A stretch of 5,872 nucleotides of DNA from CAYOMP01 sp964405075. GTDB lineage: Bacteria; Bacillota; Clostridia; Lachnospirales; Lachnospiraceae. A program made the translations under genes and the position numbers. The stretch spans positions 1 through 5,872 of the forward strand of contig CAYOMP010000171.1 in assembly GCA_964405075.1 (NCBI GenBank). Reading direction: 5' to 3'. Below are positions 4,943-5,872 of this stretch, in pieces. The notes beneath the pieces are model-generated. The model ran no database searches. It was not told the DNA's origin and was given only the letters and a program-made list of their open reading frames with translations. Each line of letters starts with the position of its first letter. Within the stretch, counting starts at the first letter, position 1.

Positions 4943-5872
4943 CTAGATGTTATGAATTATCAAATTCCTGGTATATTCATTAGGAAGAACTGTCTGGAAT
5001 TTGTCATAGATAACGGTATTATACACATCTGCTGCATAAATATCTTTGAGCAACAAATTGTAGGCTTCACTGGTGAGGATATTTTTGGAATCTGCTAATT
5101 TGCTAATTAAAGGAATAGATGTATTTGCCTTAATATCCTTTAATATATTGGAATTTTTATTAAATCCAAGAATTCTTAAATATTGTCCGTAGTCATTGTC
5201 GATGGCATATTCCAAATCTGTATTTTTTATATTCAATAATATATGAAACAAACATCTGTTAATTCGAGTCTGGGTATATGATTTGTTCTTTAGTTTATTA
5301 GATAAACTTTCAAAATTACTCCAATTATATATATTATTTGAAATAGCATTGGCTAAATCATTATTTACATCCACATATTCTTCAAAGCAGCCTTCTTCAG
5401 ATAAAAGTTTGTATTTCAATATGGTAGAAAAATCATTATATTCAACTGGTGATATTTTATTAAAATTGTTCTTTAAAACAGCATTTACATATTCAGGCAC
5501 TGCATGGGCAAAATTACCATCTTCATTTAAAATATTATGTCTAATTGCACTGGCGGAAGAAAATTCGCTAGTAAGATCTTTGCTTAGATATCCACTATCA
5601 TTGCGTTTCAAACATACAGGTTTGATTGAACTCTTGAAATATTTTATTGCTTTAATATATTCAAGACCTAGAATATTATTGGAGCCATTAAAGATAAATT
5701 CTAAGTCACTTTTGTCAATATTAGAATTTTTTTCTAAGCTAAAATAGTCTATTATAGCCATTTCACGGGCCTTTGGAAAGGAAAATCCGGCAGATGTATA
5801 TTTTTTAACAAAGTCTTTGTAATTTTGAGGCTCTTTTAAAAGAATATCTGCTACCTTTTCTAAAAGCGAAAT
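4943..5872 (-). CDS. tmcAL: tRNA(Met) cytidine acetate ligase TmcAL, 5' end outside the window
   Basis: The family (formerly YlbM/DUF795) uses ATP and acetate to make acetyl-adenylate. It transfers the acetyl group to the wobble cytidine (C34) of elongator tRNA(Met), giving ac4C, which supports AUG over AUA reading. The frame is open to the right edge: 309 codons are visible, against roughly 400 for the family, and the ATG at 5761 is internal. Upstream of it the frame encodes family-like sequence, including KEPQNYKDFVKKY and GFSFPKARE. Further on come GSNNILGLEYIKAI (complement of about 5645-5686) and FSSASAIRHNI (about 5531-5563), corresponding to the conserved NNILxIEY and SA(S/T)AIR motifs of the nucleotide-binding region. 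The C-terminal AADVYN...PNEYTRNLIIHNI looks complete. The N-terminal catalytic HxGH motif should lie beyond the window. It is convergent with the kinase-like gene. Confidence 0.87.
   Translation of the reverse strand: MSLLEKVADILLKEPQNYKDFVKKYTSAGFSFPKAREMAIIDYFSLEKNSNIDKSDLEFIFNGSNNILGLEYIKAIKYFKSSIKPVCLKRNDSGYLSKDLTSEFSSASAIRHNILNEDGNFAHAVPEYVNAVLKNNFNKISPVEYNDFSTILKYKLLSEEGCFEEYVDVNNDLANAISNNIYNWSNFESLSNKLKNKSYTQTRINRCLFHILLNIKNTDLEYAIDNDYGQYLRILGFNKNSNILKDIKANTSIPLISKLADSKNILTSEAYNLLLKDIYAADVYNTVIYDKFQTVLPNEYTRNLIIHNI

Noticed and set aside
4768..4983. A 71-codon forward open frame
   Set aside because: It has no ribosome site, runs through the second dyad, the tmcAL terminator and the tmcAL 3' end, and its translation looks like random AT-rich sequence.
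5283..5747. A 154-codon forward open frame antisense to tmcAL
   Set aside because: The opposite strand carries clear TmcAL motifs. This frame is a shadow with no ribosome site and no recognisable domain.

Overview
The window is very AT-rich, with strong Shine-Dalgarno sites and AT-biased codons. It carries a BspA-type leucine-rich-repeat surface protein, a GH43-like glycosidase and a TmcAL-type tRNA acetylation enzyme. This mix fits a low-GC gut Firmicute, most likely Lachnospiraceae (inference; there is no rRNA marker here).

Layout: (1) Positions 1-190 hold a short patch richer in G and C with a hairpin, then a strong rho-independent terminator (about 119-187) that closes an upstream gene outside the window. 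(2) Positions 190-551 are a long non-coding leader with a good sigma-70/A promoter (373-401) and two small inverted repeats. They serve the gene at 552-2315, a secreted 587-aa protein with about ten LRR_5 repeats, an Asn/Gln-rich linker and two bacterial Ig-like domains. (3) A second promoter (about 2456-2485) precedes three tightly spaced forward genes: a cytoplasmic GH43-family beta-propeller (2524-3387), an 84-aa acidic protein of unknown function (3398-3652), and a membrane-anchored histidine-kinase-like protein (3670-4533). In the last, the phospho-acceptor His position is Ser and the G1 box is degenerate. (4) Positions 4529-4942 lie between convergent genes. They contain a 168-bp near-perfect hairpin element resembling a MITE, whose left end supplies the stop codon of the kinase-like gene. 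A second nested inverted repeat (4724-4815) and a reverse-strand terminator (4861-4903) follow. (5) A reverse-strand gene, open at the right edge (4943-5872), encodes the C-terminal three quarters or so of TmcAL, the tRNA(Met) cytidine acetate ligase.

The surface protein is probably its own unit, as it has its own promoter and leader. The GH43 gene, small protein and kinase-like gene look like one operon, although how a cytosolic glycosidase and a probable pseudokinase work together cannot be read from sequence. No response regulator is visible. TmcAL is a housekeeping gene unrelated to its neighbours. The most unusual parts are the predicted inactive kinase, its unknown small partner, and the stacked dyad structures at 4529-4903.
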